From positions 86,555 through 150,554 of the forward strand of contig NZ_JBDOHS010000009.1 of NCBI RefSeq assembly GCF_039832105.1: a stretch of 64,000 nucleotides of DNA. Reading direction: 5' to 3'. Each line of letters begins with the position of its first letter. The stretch's first letter is position 1. The stretch is from Dorea_A sp016295505. Lineage in GTDB: Bacteria > Bacillota > Clostridia > Lachnospirales > Lachnospiraceae. Positions 17,216 to 25,302 of this stretch are shown here, in pieces. The notes under the pieces were generated by a model. The model saw nothing but the letters and a program-made list of their open reading frames with translations. It had not been told where the DNA came from and ran no database searches. The position numbers and the translations under genes were made by a program.

Positions 17216-18358
17216 ATGAAGAAAATAGCGATATTAGGTTCGACGGGTTCGATAGGGACTCAGACGCTTGAGGTGGCCCGGGAGAATGGAGATATCGAAG
17301 TGCTCGGACTTGCAGCCGGAAGTAATATCCGACTTCTGGAAGAGCAGATCCGGGAATTTCATCCGAGGCTTGTGGCTGTGTGGTCTGAGGATAAAGCACA
17401 GGAGCTGAGAGTAAAGATTGCAGATACGGATACAAAGGTTGTGTCCGGTATGGAGGGGCTTCTGGATGTATCAACCATGTCCGGAACGGAAATACTGGTA
17501 ACAGCAGTGGTCGGAATGATCGGAATCCGTCCGACGATTGAAGCGATCAATGCAGGAAAAGATATTGCGCTTGCCAACAAAGAGACGCTGGTAACAGCCG
17601 GACATCTGATCATGCCTCTGGCGAAGGAAAAAGGAGTATCCATTCTGCCGGTGGACAGTGAACACAGTGCAATATTTCAGTCCCTGCAGGGAAATGAACA
17701 GAAAGCTATTCACAAGATTCTTCTTACTGCTTCCGGCGGACCGTTCCGTGGAAGAAAGGCAGAGGAGCTGTTGGAGATCAAAGTGGAAGATGCGCTGAAG
17801 CATCCGAACTGGTCCATGGGTCAGAAGATTACGATTGATTCTTCCACGATGATCAATAAAGGATTGGAAGTAATCGAGGCAAAATGGCTGTTTGGTGTAG
17901 ACGTGGATCAGGTACAGGTTGTAGTGCAGCCACAGAGTATCATTCATTCGATGGTTGAATATGTGGATGGAGCTATTATGGCAGAGCTTGGGACTCCGGA
18001 CATGAAGCTTCCGATTCAGTATGCGCTGTATTATCCGGAGAGAAGATATCTTCCGGGAGAACGTGTTGACTTCTGGAGTCTTGGAAAGCTGGAGTTTGAG
18101 AAACCGGATATGGAGACTTTCTATGGATTGAAGCTTGCATATGAGGCTGGCAGAACAGGAGGAAGCCTTCCGACTGTTTTCAATGCGGCAAATGAACTGG
18201 CAGTCAGCCAGTTCCTGAAACGGGAAATCAAATATCTGGAAATCATGGAAATCATAGAAGACTGTATGAAGGCTCATAAAAATATAGATAACCCGACTCT
18301 GGAACAGATTCTGGAGACCGAGGCGGCAACCTATGAGAGAATCAACAGCAGGAGGTAA
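17216..18358 (+). CDS. dxr: 1-deoxy-D-xylulose-5-phosphate reductoisomerase
   Basis: The N-terminus IAILGSTGSIGTQTLEV is the NADPH-binding loop. PVDSEHSAIFQ supplies the metal-binding Asp and Glu, and the substrate loop SSTMINKGLEVIEA is present. The enzyme converts DXP to MEP, the committed step of the non-mevalonate isoprenoid pathway, which feeds uppS two genes upstream. Length of 380 residues is normal. The RIP protease gene follows eight bases after its stop. Confidence 0.97.
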   Translation: MKKIAILGSTGSIGTQTLEVARENGDIEVLGLAAGSNIRLLEEQIREFHPRLVAVWSEDKAQELRVKIADTDTKVVSGMEGLLDVSTMSGTEILVTAVVGMIGIRPTIEAINAGKDIALANKETLVTAGHLIMPLAKEKGVSILPVDSEHSAIFQSLQGNEQKAIHKILLTASGGPFRGRKAEELLEIKVEDALKHPNWSMGQKITIDSSTMINKGLEVIEAKWLFGVDVDQVQVVVQPQSIIHSMVEYVDGAIMAELGTPDMKLPIQYALYYPERRYLPGERVDFWSLGKLEFEKPDMETFYGLKLAYEAGRTGGSLPTVFNAANELAVSQFLKREIKYLEIMEIIEDCMKAHKNIDNPTLEQILETEAATYERINSRR

Positions 18359-18366
18359 GGAATAAT

Positions 18367-19398
18367 TTGGGTATTATATTGGCAATATTAATCTTCAGTT
18401 TCATTGTGTTCTTTCATGAACTGGGACATTTTCTGCTTGCAAAAAAGAATGGAATCGATGTAGATGAATTTGCAATTGGCATGGGACCTGCAATCTATTC
18501 CAGAGAATACAAAGGAACGAAGTATTCTGTCAGGATTCTTCCGATCGGTGGATTCTGTGCAATGGGAGAGGATGAGGAAGCAACAGATTCTCCGAACAAT
18601 TTTAACAATAAGTCTGTGTGGGCAAGAATCTCAGTGATCGCTGCAGGCCCTGTTTTTAATTTCATTCTGGCGCTGGTTTTTTCCGTGATACTTACTGCGA
18701 TGATCGGATATGACAAACCTGTGGTCAGTGAAGTGGAGAGTGGCTATCCGGTTGCGGAGGCAGGAATGCAGGCCGGTGACAGGATTGTCCGGATGGGCAG
18801 CAAAAAGATCAATCTCTTCCGGGAGGTGAACTTCTATAATCAGTTCCATCAGGGAGAGGATGTGGAAGTCACGTTTATCCGTGACGGAGAGAAGATGACG
18901 GTAACATTGACACCAAAGATGGACGAAGAACGGGGATATACCAGAATTGGTGTTACAAGTTCCGGTTACTTCAAAGCCAATCCGGTTACGGCAGTTCAAT
19001 ACGGCGCTTATCAGGTGAAGTTCTGGATATGTACGACGCTGGACAGCCTGAAAATGCTGATCACGGGGCAGATTGGTGCGGACCAGTTGTCCGGGCCTGT
19101 CGGAATCGTAAATGTGGTGGATGATACCTATCAGGAGAGCAAGTCTTACGGAACCTTTGTGGTACTGGCAGAGCTTTTGAATATTGCGATTCTGTTGTCC
19201 GCGAATCTGGGTGTCATGAACCTGCTGCCGCTTCCGGCTCTTGATGGAGGAAGGCTGGTATTTCTGGCAGTAGAAGCTGTGAGAAGAAAGAGAATACCAC
19301 CGGAAAAAGAAGGGTATGTACATCTGGTCGGAATTGTGCTGCTGATGGTGCTGATGGTGTTTGTAATGTATAACGATATACGCCGAATATTTATGTAA
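18367..19398 (+). CDS. rseP: RIP metalloprotease RseP (site-2 protease)
   Basis: VFFHELGHFLLAKK supplies the zinc-binding HExxH and sits in the first membrane helix. A PDZ domain spans roughly residues 110-195 (AGMQAGDRIVRMGSKKI), and NLLPLPALDGGR supplies the third metal ligand in a later helix. The enzyme cuts membrane-embedded anti-sigma factors and signal peptide remnants. The start is TTG 18367, supported by AAGGAA nearby and an AGGAGG at 18350. A terminator follows, closing the housekeeping operon. Confidence 0.95.
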   Translation: MGIILAILIFSFIVFFHELGHFLLAKKNGIDVDEFAIGMGPAIYSREYKGTKYSVRILPIGGFCAMGEDEEATDSPNNFNNKSVWARISVIAAGPVFNFILALVFSVILTAMIGYDKPVVSEVESGYPVAEAGMQAGDRIVRMGSKKINLFREVNFYNQFHQGEDVEVTFIRDGEKMTVTLTPKMDEERGYTRIGVTSSGYFKANPVTAVQYGAYQVKFWICTTLDSLKMLITGQIGADQLSGPVGIVNVVDDTYQESKSYGTFVVLAELLNIAILLSANLGVMNLLPLPALDGGRLVFLAVEAVRRKRIPPEKEGYVHLVGIVLLMVLMVFVMYNDIRRIFM

Positions 19399-19408
19399 CA
19401 GAAGATGT

Positions 19409-19455
19409 GATATCCGATGGCCGGGATGGTTCCGGTTATCGGATATATCTTTTTT
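19409..19455 (+). terminator. Terminator closing the pyrH-rseP operon
   Basis: TATCCGAT at about 19411 pairs with ATCGGATA at 19438-19445 within a longer stem, followed by a run of six T. Confidence 0.8.
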
Positions 19456-19477
19456 ATGGTTATGAAAGGAAGAGAGA

Positions 19478-20344
19478 ATGAAACAAGATAAGAAATCAAT
19501 TATATATCTTCATGTGGCGGTAATGCTGTTTGGACTGTCAGGAGTAATCGGACAGTTTGTGGAAGTGCCGTCAGTGTTTGTTGCACTGGGGAGAGTCGTG
19601 TGTTCTTCGATACTTCTACTGTGTATGATTCTGATAAAAAAGGAAAAACTCCGATTGGACCAGCGGAAAGATTATCTGTTGATCATGGTGATCGGGGCAG
19701 TGCTTGCGATACACTGGACTACTTTTTTTCAGTCCATTCAGGTGTCTTCTGTGGCAATCGGAACAATCACGTTCTCTACATATCCGTTGTTTCTGACATT
19801 TCTTGAGCCGATCGTTTATCATGAGAAGATACGTAAAGAGAGTGTAATGGGAGCGGTTCTTCTTCTGGTCGGAGTGTTCATTACAATTCCGGAGTTTTCT
19901 CTTGAAAACCGAATGACGATGGGAATCATCTGGGGAATGATCTGCAGTGTCACTTATGCGATCCTGACATTGGCAAATCGTTACTTTGCGGTAAAATACG
20001 ATGGGAAGCTGATCTGTTTCTATGAACAGGGAACGGCAGCGCTTGTACTTCTTCCGGTCGTATTTTTTGTCAGAATCCGCATGCGGATTCAGGACGCGGC
20101 AGGAATACTGTTTATCGGCTGTATCTGTACCGCATTTGCATATACACTGTTTGTATCGGCTCAGAAGAAAGTTAAGGCGCAGACGGCCGGATTGATCTCC
20201 GGTCTGGAAACAGTATACGGAATTGTGTATGCATTTTTGTTTCTGAGAGAGATCCCGACGATACGGGAGATCATCGGAGGAATGGTCATACTGGGAGTTG
20301 CCATGTATACAACTCTGGCCCGGAAGGAAGATACTCAGAATTGA
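19478..20344 (+). CDS. EamA/DMT-family transporter
   Basis: The 288-residue protein has ten predicted membrane helices in two EamA repeats, ending in a short charged tail. DMT exporters move amino acids or other metabolites out of the cell. The ATG has an AGAGAG-type site. The gene lies 59 bp before the ArsM-like selenoprotein gene; a shared transcript is possible. No substrate motif is visible. Confidence 0.85.
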   Translation: MKQDKKSIIYLHVAVMLFGLSGVIGQFVEVPSVFVALGRVVCSSILLLCMILIKKEKLRLDQRKDYLLIMVIGAVLAIHWTTFFQSIQVSSVAIGTITFSTYPLFLTFLEPIVYHEKIRKESVMGAVLLLVGVFITIPEFSLENRMTMGIIWGMICSVTYAILTLANRYFAVKYDGKLICFYEQGTAALVLLPVVFFVRIRMRIQDAAGILFIGCICTAFAYTLFVSAQKKVKAQTAGLISGLETVYGIVYAFLFLREIPTIREIIGGMVILGVAMYTTLARKEDTQN

Positions 20345-20403
20345 CGAAAACAGACAGGCAGTATATATTGGATATAAGAACATGATGTAAAAAGGGGAAC
20401 GTT

Positions 20404-21183
20404 ATGGAATCAGTACAGGAACAGGTAAGAAAAGATTATGGAAAGATTGCTCTGGGAGGGAATCAGGAAACCATTTTAAATGAAGTCGTTTCATCGGAAG
20501 AGATGTCAGCCAGTATCGGATATACGGCAGAAGAACTGGCGATGGCTCCGGAAGGTGCGAATATGGGACTTGGATGTGGCAATCCGCATCGGAAAGCGCA
20601 TATTCAGACCGGAGAAGTGGTTCTGGATCTGGGGAGCGGTGCCGGTCTGGACTGTTTTATTGCCGGAAAAGCAGTTGGAAGAAGAGGACGGGTGATCGGC
20701 GTGGATATGACGCCGGAGATGTTGTCAAAATCCCGGAAAATAGCGAAGGAAAACCGGATCCGTAATGTAGAGTTTCGACTGGGAGAGATCGAGAATCTTC
20801 CTGTTGCAGATCATACAGCGGATGTATGCATATCCAACTGTGTCATCAATCTTTCAGATAACAAGCCGCGCGTATACCGGGAGATTTATCGTGCGCTCAA
20901 ACCGGGAGGAAGAATCTCCATCTGTGATATTGTAATCATGAAAGAGCTTACGGAGGAGATGAAGGAAAGTGAAGAGATGCATTCCTGCTGAGTGTCCGGC
21001 GCTTCTTCGGTGGAAGAACTGGAAAATATTGTAAAAATGGCCGGATTTCAGGATGTGGAGATCACGACAAAGCATGTATCACAAGAATACGAGGAACGAT
21101 GGGGACGGGAACTTTCTATTGGTGAATATATTATGTCTTCATCTGTTACGGCAAGGAAGACGCAGCAGGAAAAAAATGATTGA
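20404..21183 (+). CDS. arsM: ArsM-like arsenite methyltransferase, selenoprotein (UGA at 20989-20991)
   Basis: The reading frame continues through TGA 20989-20991 to TGA 21181-21183, giving 259 residues with selenocysteine at 196. The N-terminal part has QVRKDYGKIA, ANMGLGCGNP and the SAM-binding loop VLDLGSGAGLDCF, an arrangement typical of ArsM. After the TGA the frame reads VSGASSVEELENIVKMAGF, which fits the ArsM C-terminal segment. The UGA sits where ArsM usually has a conserved arsenic-binding Cys four residues before the Ala of an xSGA or xGGA motif (from memory of the family). A SECIS-like hairpin follows at 21003. ArsM methylates trivalent arsenic with SAM. Arsenic as the substrate is inferred from family. 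Confidence 0.75.
21003..21018 (+). promoter_or_regulatory. SECIS-like hairpin for the ArsM-like gene
   Basis: TTCTTC (21003-21008) pairs perfectly with GAAGAA (21013-21018) around loop GGTG. The loop G begins 18 bases after the UGA, and bacterial SECIS hairpins need a loop G at about this distance. The grdB hairpin at 52251 has the same layout. Confidence 0.65.
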
Positions 21184-21204
21184 CTTTACCAGGAGGTATC
21201 CGTT

Positions 21205-21591
21205 ATGCAATACGAAGATGAGCAGGATTATATCATGCGTATGATCAAAGAATCAGTCCGTGTACTTGCCAGTCTGATATTGGGAAAGAAATATGTTCAG
21301 GTGACCCTTCCACCGGAAAATAAATATCAGGTATCCGGTTCGAAAGAACCGGAATGGAAGGAACTGACAGACAATGGGCATATCAATGAAGCGGAAAATA
21401 GTTTGCTTGAAAAGATCGACTATCAGAATCAGGCGGATGTGGAGGAAGCGTTGCTCTTTTATGAGTATGTCAGCAGGAAAGGGAATGATTTTCTGAAGCA
21501 ATGTAATTATTCGGAAGAAGAGGTTCTGGAGGGATTAAAGAATCTTGCGAGGCGAAGTGGATATGCAGGAATTCTGGAGATGATAGAATGA
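21205..21591 (+). CDS. DUF6483-like protein
   Basis: A 128-residue soluble protein beginning with EQDYIMRMIKESVRVLASLILGKK, with NEAENSLLEKIDYQNQADVEEALLFYEYV in the middle. This fits the DUF6483 family of Clostridia, which has no known function. An AGGAGG site precedes the ATG. The stop overlaps the next gene's ATG (ATGA), so it is translationally coupled to the ThrE-type exporter and may be its soluble partner (inference). Confidence 0.7.
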   Translation: MQYEDEQDYIMRMIKESVRVLASLILGKKYVQVTLPPENKYQVSGSKEPEWKELTDNGHINEAENSLLEKIDYQNQADVEEALLFYEYVSRKGNDFLKQCNYSEEEVLEGLKNLARRSGYAGILEMIE

Positions 21592-22817
21592 GAGAAGGAC
21601 AAAAGGATATGGATTTCGAAGCATTACTGAATGTAGTTCTGGATATCGGAAAAGAGATGGTAAAAAGCGGGGCAGAAACGAACCGTGCGGAAGACAGTAT
21701 CTATCGAATGATGGAGAGTTACGGCACAGAACAGTGCAATGCTTTTGTGATCCAGAGTAATATACAGGCGACAATAAAACCGCCGGGAAAGCCTTATATT
21801 ACACAGATTCGGAGGATACATAAGGTTGGGTTCAATTATGACCGTCTGGACTATCTGAACAATCTGTCCAGATATATCTGTCAGAATCAACCGTCAGTAA
21901 AAGAGATCAGAGAGAAATACAACGAAGTTATGAACCGAAAGCCTCAGCCGGTATATCTCGCATATCTTGCGGCGATTCTGGGAGGCGTTGGATTCGGTGT
22001 ATATTTCGGATGTGATGTGGTGGATACTCTGGTCGGTATTGTAATCTGTGCTCTTGTAGAAGTATATTTTGGAAATATACTTGGGAAAAAGGAAGACAAC
22101 CTTGCGGTATATAATATTATCGTCGCCTTTCTGTCGGCGGCTGCAGTTTTTCTGGTGGCCAGGTTCGGACTGGGGCATCATCCGGACAGAATCGTTCTGG
22201 GATTGAATATGGTACTGATCAGTGGTCTTGGCGTTACAAACGGGATTCGGGATGTGCTGGACCGGGCTTATCTTTCAGGAATACTGAACATTGCTCATGC
22301 GTGTCTTGGAGCAGTCGCGATTGCCTGTGGGACCGGGCTTGCAATGCTGTTGTTTGAAGGGGATATGTATGAAATGTATATTGCACCAAGCATTGCGGTA
22401 CAGCTGATATCCTGTGGTGTGGCAAGTATGGGATTTGCACTGGTTTTTAAGGCGGCACTGTGGCAGTCTTTCTGGGCGGGAATCGGCGGCCTGATTAACT
22501 GTGGGTGCTATCTTCTGGTTCAGCATTATTATGAAAATGATATGGCAGCTGTACTTGCAGGAGCAACATTTGTGGCAGCTTATTCCTACATAATGTCCCG
22601 GGTTCACAAAGCACCGGCAACTATATTTCTTACCACGTCGATCATGCCCGTGATTCCGGGAGCAACCCTGTTCTACCTGATGCATGGGATCGTTCAGGCG
22701 GACTATGTGATGGCGAAGCAGCAGACGATTGCGCTCGGGCAGACGTGTGCGGCGATTGCATTTGGATTTCTGATTGTGGAGATCGCCACACGGTATGTGC
22801 GTGCAAAAAAAGTATAG
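21588..22817 (+). CDS. ThrE-type threonine/serine exporter, fused YjjP and YjjB domains
   Basis: The first 125 residues match the YjjP/DUF1212 cytoplasmic domain (IGKEMVKSGAETNRAEDSIYRMM). About ten membrane helices follow, covering the YjjP membrane part and a YjjB-like second half with TTSIMPVIPGATLFYLM. The family exports threonine and serine. It differs from the pair at 58477/59706, in which the two halves are separate genes. ATG 21588 overlaps the previous stop; an alternative ATG lies at 21609. Confidence 0.85.
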   Translation: MREGQKDMDFEALLNVVLDIGKEMVKSGAETNRAEDSIYRMMESYGTEQCNAFVIQSNIQATIKPPGKPYITQIRRIHKVGFNYDRLDYLNNLSRYICQNQPSVKEIREKYNEVMNRKPQPVYLAYLAAILGGVGFGVYFGCDVVDTLVGIVICALVEVYFGNILGKKEDNLAVYNIIVAFLSAAAVFLVARFGLGHHPDRIVLGLNMVLISGLGVTNGIRDVLDRAYLSGILNIAHACLGAVAIACGTGLAMLLFEGDMYEMYIAPSIAVQLISCGVASMGFALVFKAALWQSFWAGIGGLINCGCYLLVQHYYENDMAAVLAGATFVAAYSYIMSRVHKAPATIFLTTSIMPVIPGATLFYLMHGIVQADYVMAKQQTIALGQTCAAIAFGFLIVEIATRYVRAKKV

Positions 22818-22836
22818 AAGAAAATTGAAAAATCAC

Positions 22837-22867
22837 TTGACCCTGACGTTGCGTCATACCTCATAAT
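22837..22867 (+). promoter_or_regulatory. MerR-type promoter with 19-bp spacer and inverted repeat
   Basis: TTGACC (22837-22842) and CATAAT (22862-22867) are 19 bases apart, the long spacing typical of MerR-controlled promoters. The spacer holds the perfect inverted repeat TGACG-TTG-CGTCA (22844-22856). It drives the MerR/TipAS gene at 22903, so autoregulation is likely. Confidence 0.75.
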
Positions 22868-22902
22868 GTACTCACACGGGAGGAAGCAGGAGGAGAGGGA
22901 AA

Positions 22903-23628
22903 ATGAGAACAGTACATGAAGTCAGTAAACTCACAGGTGTAAGTGTGCGCACACTTCATTATTATGATGCAATAGATCTGTTAAAACCGGCAAAGGTGAC
23001 AGAAGCAGGCTATCGGCTGTATGACGATACAGCGCTTGGTCGTTTACAGAGTATATTACTGTTTCGGGAGCTTAGGTTCCCTCTGAAGGAGATCAGGGAG
23101 ATACTGGACAGTCCAAATTTTAATCCGGCAGAAGCATTGGAACAGCAGATCACACTTCTGGAGCTGCAGAAGAAGCACATCGAAAAACTGATCGCATTTG
23201 CCCGTGAAATCCAGGAGAAAGGAGTCTATAAAATGGAGTTTGACGCTTTTGATAAAAGTGAATGGAACCAGTATGCCGAGGAAGTTAAGGAAAGATGGGG
23301 ACAGACCAGAGCCTACGAAGAATGTGAGGAGAAAATGAAAGAAAAAACAGAGAATGAGGTCAGAGACACAGCAGATCAGATGATGGAGATCTTTGCGGAA
23401 ATCGGAAAATTGCAGCATCTTTCACCTGAGGATAACCGTGTACAGGAAAAGATCGAAACATTACAGTCATTTATTTCAGAACATTATTATACCTGCACCA
23501 AGGAAATATTAAGCGGCCTGGGACAGATGTATGTCGGTGATGAGCGTATGAAGCGTAATATTGATAAAGCCGGCGGCGACGGAACCGCTGAATTTGCCGC
23601 TCAGGCAATCGAGATATTTGTACATTAG
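22903..23628 (+). CDS. MerR family regulator with TipAS-like effector domain
   Basis: VHEVSKLTGVSVRTLHYYDAIDLLKPAKVTEAGYR is the MerR winged helix, followed by a coiled-coil dimer helix to about residue 110. The last 120 residues (ERWGQTRAYEECEEKM onward) are TipAS-like, a domain that binds thiopeptide or other peptide antibiotics. The start is ATG with GGAGAGGG upstream. The promoter at 22837 has the MerR signature. No transporter is immediately downstream, so the target beyond itself is unknown. Confidence 0.88.
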   Translation: MRTVHEVSKLTGVSVRTLHYYDAIDLLKPAKVTEAGYRLYDDTALGRLQSILLFRELRFPLKEIREILDSPNFNPAEALEQQITLLELQKKHIEKLIAFAREIQEKGVYKMEFDAFDKSEWNQYAEEVKERWGQTRAYEECEEKMKEKTENEVRDTADQMMEIFAEIGKLQHLSPEDNRVQEKIETLQSFISEHYYTCTKEILSGLGQMYVGDERMKRNIDKAGGDGTAEFAAQAIEIFVH

Positions 23629-23664
23629 TAAACAGGAGGCAACCAGTAATTGCCTCCTGTTTAC
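23628..23664. terminator. Bidirectional terminator between convergent MerR genes
   Basis: GTAAACAGGAGGCAA (23628-23642) pairs perfectly with 23650-23664 around a seven-base loop. The arms include the last base of the plus-strand stop and the stop codon of the minus-strand gene. Confidence 0.8.
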
Positions 23665-23954
23665 TTTGAAGGATTAAATGGAAGCATCTTTTCTTCTTCA
23701 TCCAGCTGCTGCAGCCGTTCTTTTACCGCGTCCTCCAGAGCCAATCCTCTTTTATTCAAATCTTTGATATCTGTGATCGATATGCCGAGAAGGCGAAGAA
23801 CCTTGATTCGTTCCAGTTGCCGCAGATCTTCTTCGGAATATTCCCGATAATTATTTTCATCGTTTCGATGAGGAGTCATAAGACCTTCTCTTTCATAATA
23901 ACGGATGTTTGTTTTTTTGATGCCGGTTCGGGTTTCCAGTTCTTTTATCTTCAT
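23661..23954 (-). CDS. Short MerR-family regulator, probably 3'-truncated
   Basis: Residues 1-75 are a full MerR DNA-binding domain: KELETRTGIKKTNIRYYEREGL and REYSEEDLRQLERIKVLRLLGISI. The protein stops after 97 residues at EEEKMLPFNPSK, only just into the dimer helix; relatives I know continue for 100 or more residues. The stop codon lies inside the terminator arm, as if the 3' part was lost and the end replaced. It may still bind DNA as a dimer. Its own promoter (23987-24017) keeps the 19-bp MerR spacing. Confidence 0.7.
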   Translation of the reverse strand: MKIKELETRTGIKKTNIRYYEREGLMTPHRNDENNYREYSEEDLRQLERIKVLRLLGISITDIKDLNKRGLALEDAVKERLQQLDEEEKMLPFNPSK

Positions 23955-23986
23955 TGGAATTCACCTCTTTCATTGATGTTATGGAC

Positions 23987-24017
23987 ATTATATGGGGTGG
24001 AGTAACTGGAAGGTCAA
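23987..24017 (-). promoter_or_regulatory. MerR-type promoter for the short MerR gene
   Basis: On the minus strand TTGACC (24017-24012) and TATAAT (23992-23987) are 19 bases apart. The spacing suggests autoregulation. Confidence 0.65.
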
Positions 24018-24204
24018 GAGATTTTTCAAAAAAATAGCGTAAATTTTCTAAAATAGAAAACATGCGTAGATTTTTAGAGATAAGTCACAAAAATTTAGGT
24101 CGAAATCTATGCCAAACAGGAGTATAATATAAGCAATAGAAACATGAGATGAATATTTGCTCCATGCAAGGGAATCTCTAGGTGAAATAAAGGAGAGAAG
24201 CATT

Positions 24205-24828
24205 ATGGAAATTAAAAAAATTACTGACAAAGAATTTGCACAATATGGACGTGTTCTCGATGCACATTATGATTTTAATGCAATCATCGAGACCATGGGC
24301 AATTATGAGATCCCGGAGGATGTAGTATATGTACCGTCTGTTCCGGAACTGGAGACCGGAAGAACTTCGATTGATATTAAGATGCGCTTCTTTGGGGAGA
24401 TGCCGACACAGATCGGATATTGTATTGGAAAGAATACAAAACTGAATGCTCTGGAATATCACAGATCTTCTGAGATTGATATTGCAATTACAGATTTGAT
24501 TCTTCTTCTTGGAAAACAGCAGGATATTGAGGATTTGTTTACATATGATACAAGCAAGGTAGAGGCATTTTTTGTCCCGGCCGGCGTTGGCGTAGAACTT
24601 TATGCGACCACTTTACATTATGCACCTTGTAATGCAGATGACAACGGTTTCAAATGTGTAGTAGCTCTGCCGAAAGATACGAATACAGACCTGATGACAT
24701 GCCACAGTAGATCTTTTGACGACAAGTTGCTTTTTGCAAAGAACAAATGGCTGATCGCACATGAAGAAGCAAAGATCGAGGGTGCAGTCAATGGATTGGT
24801 AGGAGAGAACATCGATCTGGCAAAATAA
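24205..24828 (+). CDS. DUF4867 family protein (cupin-like)
   Basis: The 207-residue soluble protein begins with KKITDKEFAQYGRVLD and contains NALEYHRSSEIDIAITDLILLLG and FFVPAGVGVELYATTLHYAPC. This resembles the DUF4867 family, distantly like ureidoglycolate-lyase/cupin folds. HRSSE and HYAPC could hold metal or substrate. ATG 24205 has GGAGAG eight bases upstream. A TATAAT element at about 24124 and a GCGTAGATTT/AAATCTATGC inverted repeat (about 24064-24112) lie upstream in the 250-bp gap. Function is unknown; a role in sugar or ureide metabolism is only a guess. Confidence 0.7.
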   Translation: MEIKKITDKEFAQYGRVLDAHYDFNAIIETMGNYEIPEDVVYVPSVPELETGRTSIDIKMRFFGEMPTQIGYCIGKNTKLNALEYHRSSEIDIAITDLILLLGKQQDIEDLFTYDTSKVEAFFVPAGVGVELYATTLHYAPCNADDNGFKCVVALPKDTNTDLMTCHSRSFDDKLLFAKNKWLIAHEEAKIEGAVNGLVGENIDLAK

Positions 24829-24865
24829 TGTGAGATATATGTTCTGTTTTTGTTCAAAATGACCT

Positions 24866-24895
24866 TTGAAAAATATTTTAAAAATATGATATAAT
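24866..24895 (+). promoter_or_regulatory. Promoter upstream of the leader hairpin
   Basis: TTGAAA (24866-24871), an 18-base spacer and TATAAT (24890-24895). The transcript should start near 24902, about five bases before the hairpin. Confidence 0.7.
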
Positions 24896-24901
24896 CCATA
24901 T

Positions 24902-24951
24902 ACAACGAGTAGCATTCCCGCGTAAATCCAGTTGGGAATGCTGCTCTTTTT
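24902..24951 (+). ncRNA. Leader hairpin A with terminator tail and GCGTAAATCC loop
   Basis: A 13-bp stem (24907-24919 with 24934-24946) closes loop GCGTAAATCCAGTT and ends in five T. The RNA would be a 50-base leader or attenuator 25 bp before the small gene at 24976. Hairpin B at 25222 has a different stem but the same GCGTAAATCC loop, which suggests a shared binding site. I cannot match it to a known riboswitch. Confidence 0.6.
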
Positions 24952-24975
24952 ATTATGTGAAACGGAGGTTTTCGA

Positions 24976-25214
24976 ATGAAACGTGTAAAAGCGGCATGTA
25001 TATGTCAGACATTGCATTTTATGTTGAAAGAAGATGTGGGTCATGATTATGCTGTGGATCTTGTAAAGCATGAGGTAGAACAGTACAAAAAGGACTGGAG
25101 CGACATCATACACAGTATAAGATCATCGAAGAGACGGAACAGTCAGATGGATCTATTATGATAAAGATAATCAAACAGTATAATGCAAGTCCGGTTGGAA
25201 ATTATCTGGACTAA
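24976..25214 (+). pseudogene. Small conserved-looking gene split by a frameshift at AAA-AAG
   Basis: From ATG 24976, frame 0 gives 61 residues (KRVKAACICQTLHFMLKED near the start) and stops at 25161. In the -1 frame from 25092 the reading continues GLERHHTQYKIIEETEQSDG and ends in SPVGNYLD at a TAA at 25212-25214, giving about 79 residues. The switch falls at C-AAA-AAG (25086-25092), a sequence able to slip by -1; one extra A in the 5-A run would also restore the frame. The C-terminal part looks like a real protein end, so this is a sequencing or genuine indel, or programmed frameshifting. The function is unknown. Confidence 0.6.
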
Positions 25215-25221
25215 TAAGAAA

Positions 25222-25271
25222 GCGTGTAGCCTCTGGCGTAAATCCGGCAAAAGAGGATGCACGCTTTTTTT
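25222..25271 (+). ncRNA. Leader hairpin B with terminator tail and GCGTAAATCC loop
   Basis: The arms 25222-25234 and 25252-25264 pair at 12 of 13 positions around loop GGCGTAAATCCGGCAAA, followed by seven T. It lies between the frameshifted gene and the MATE chimera (start 25303). Its stem differs from hairpin A while the loop core is identical, and both end as terminators. Confidence 0.6.
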
Positions 25272-25302
25272 AGTGATAAAAAATGAAAAGAAGGTGAAAC
25301 CA

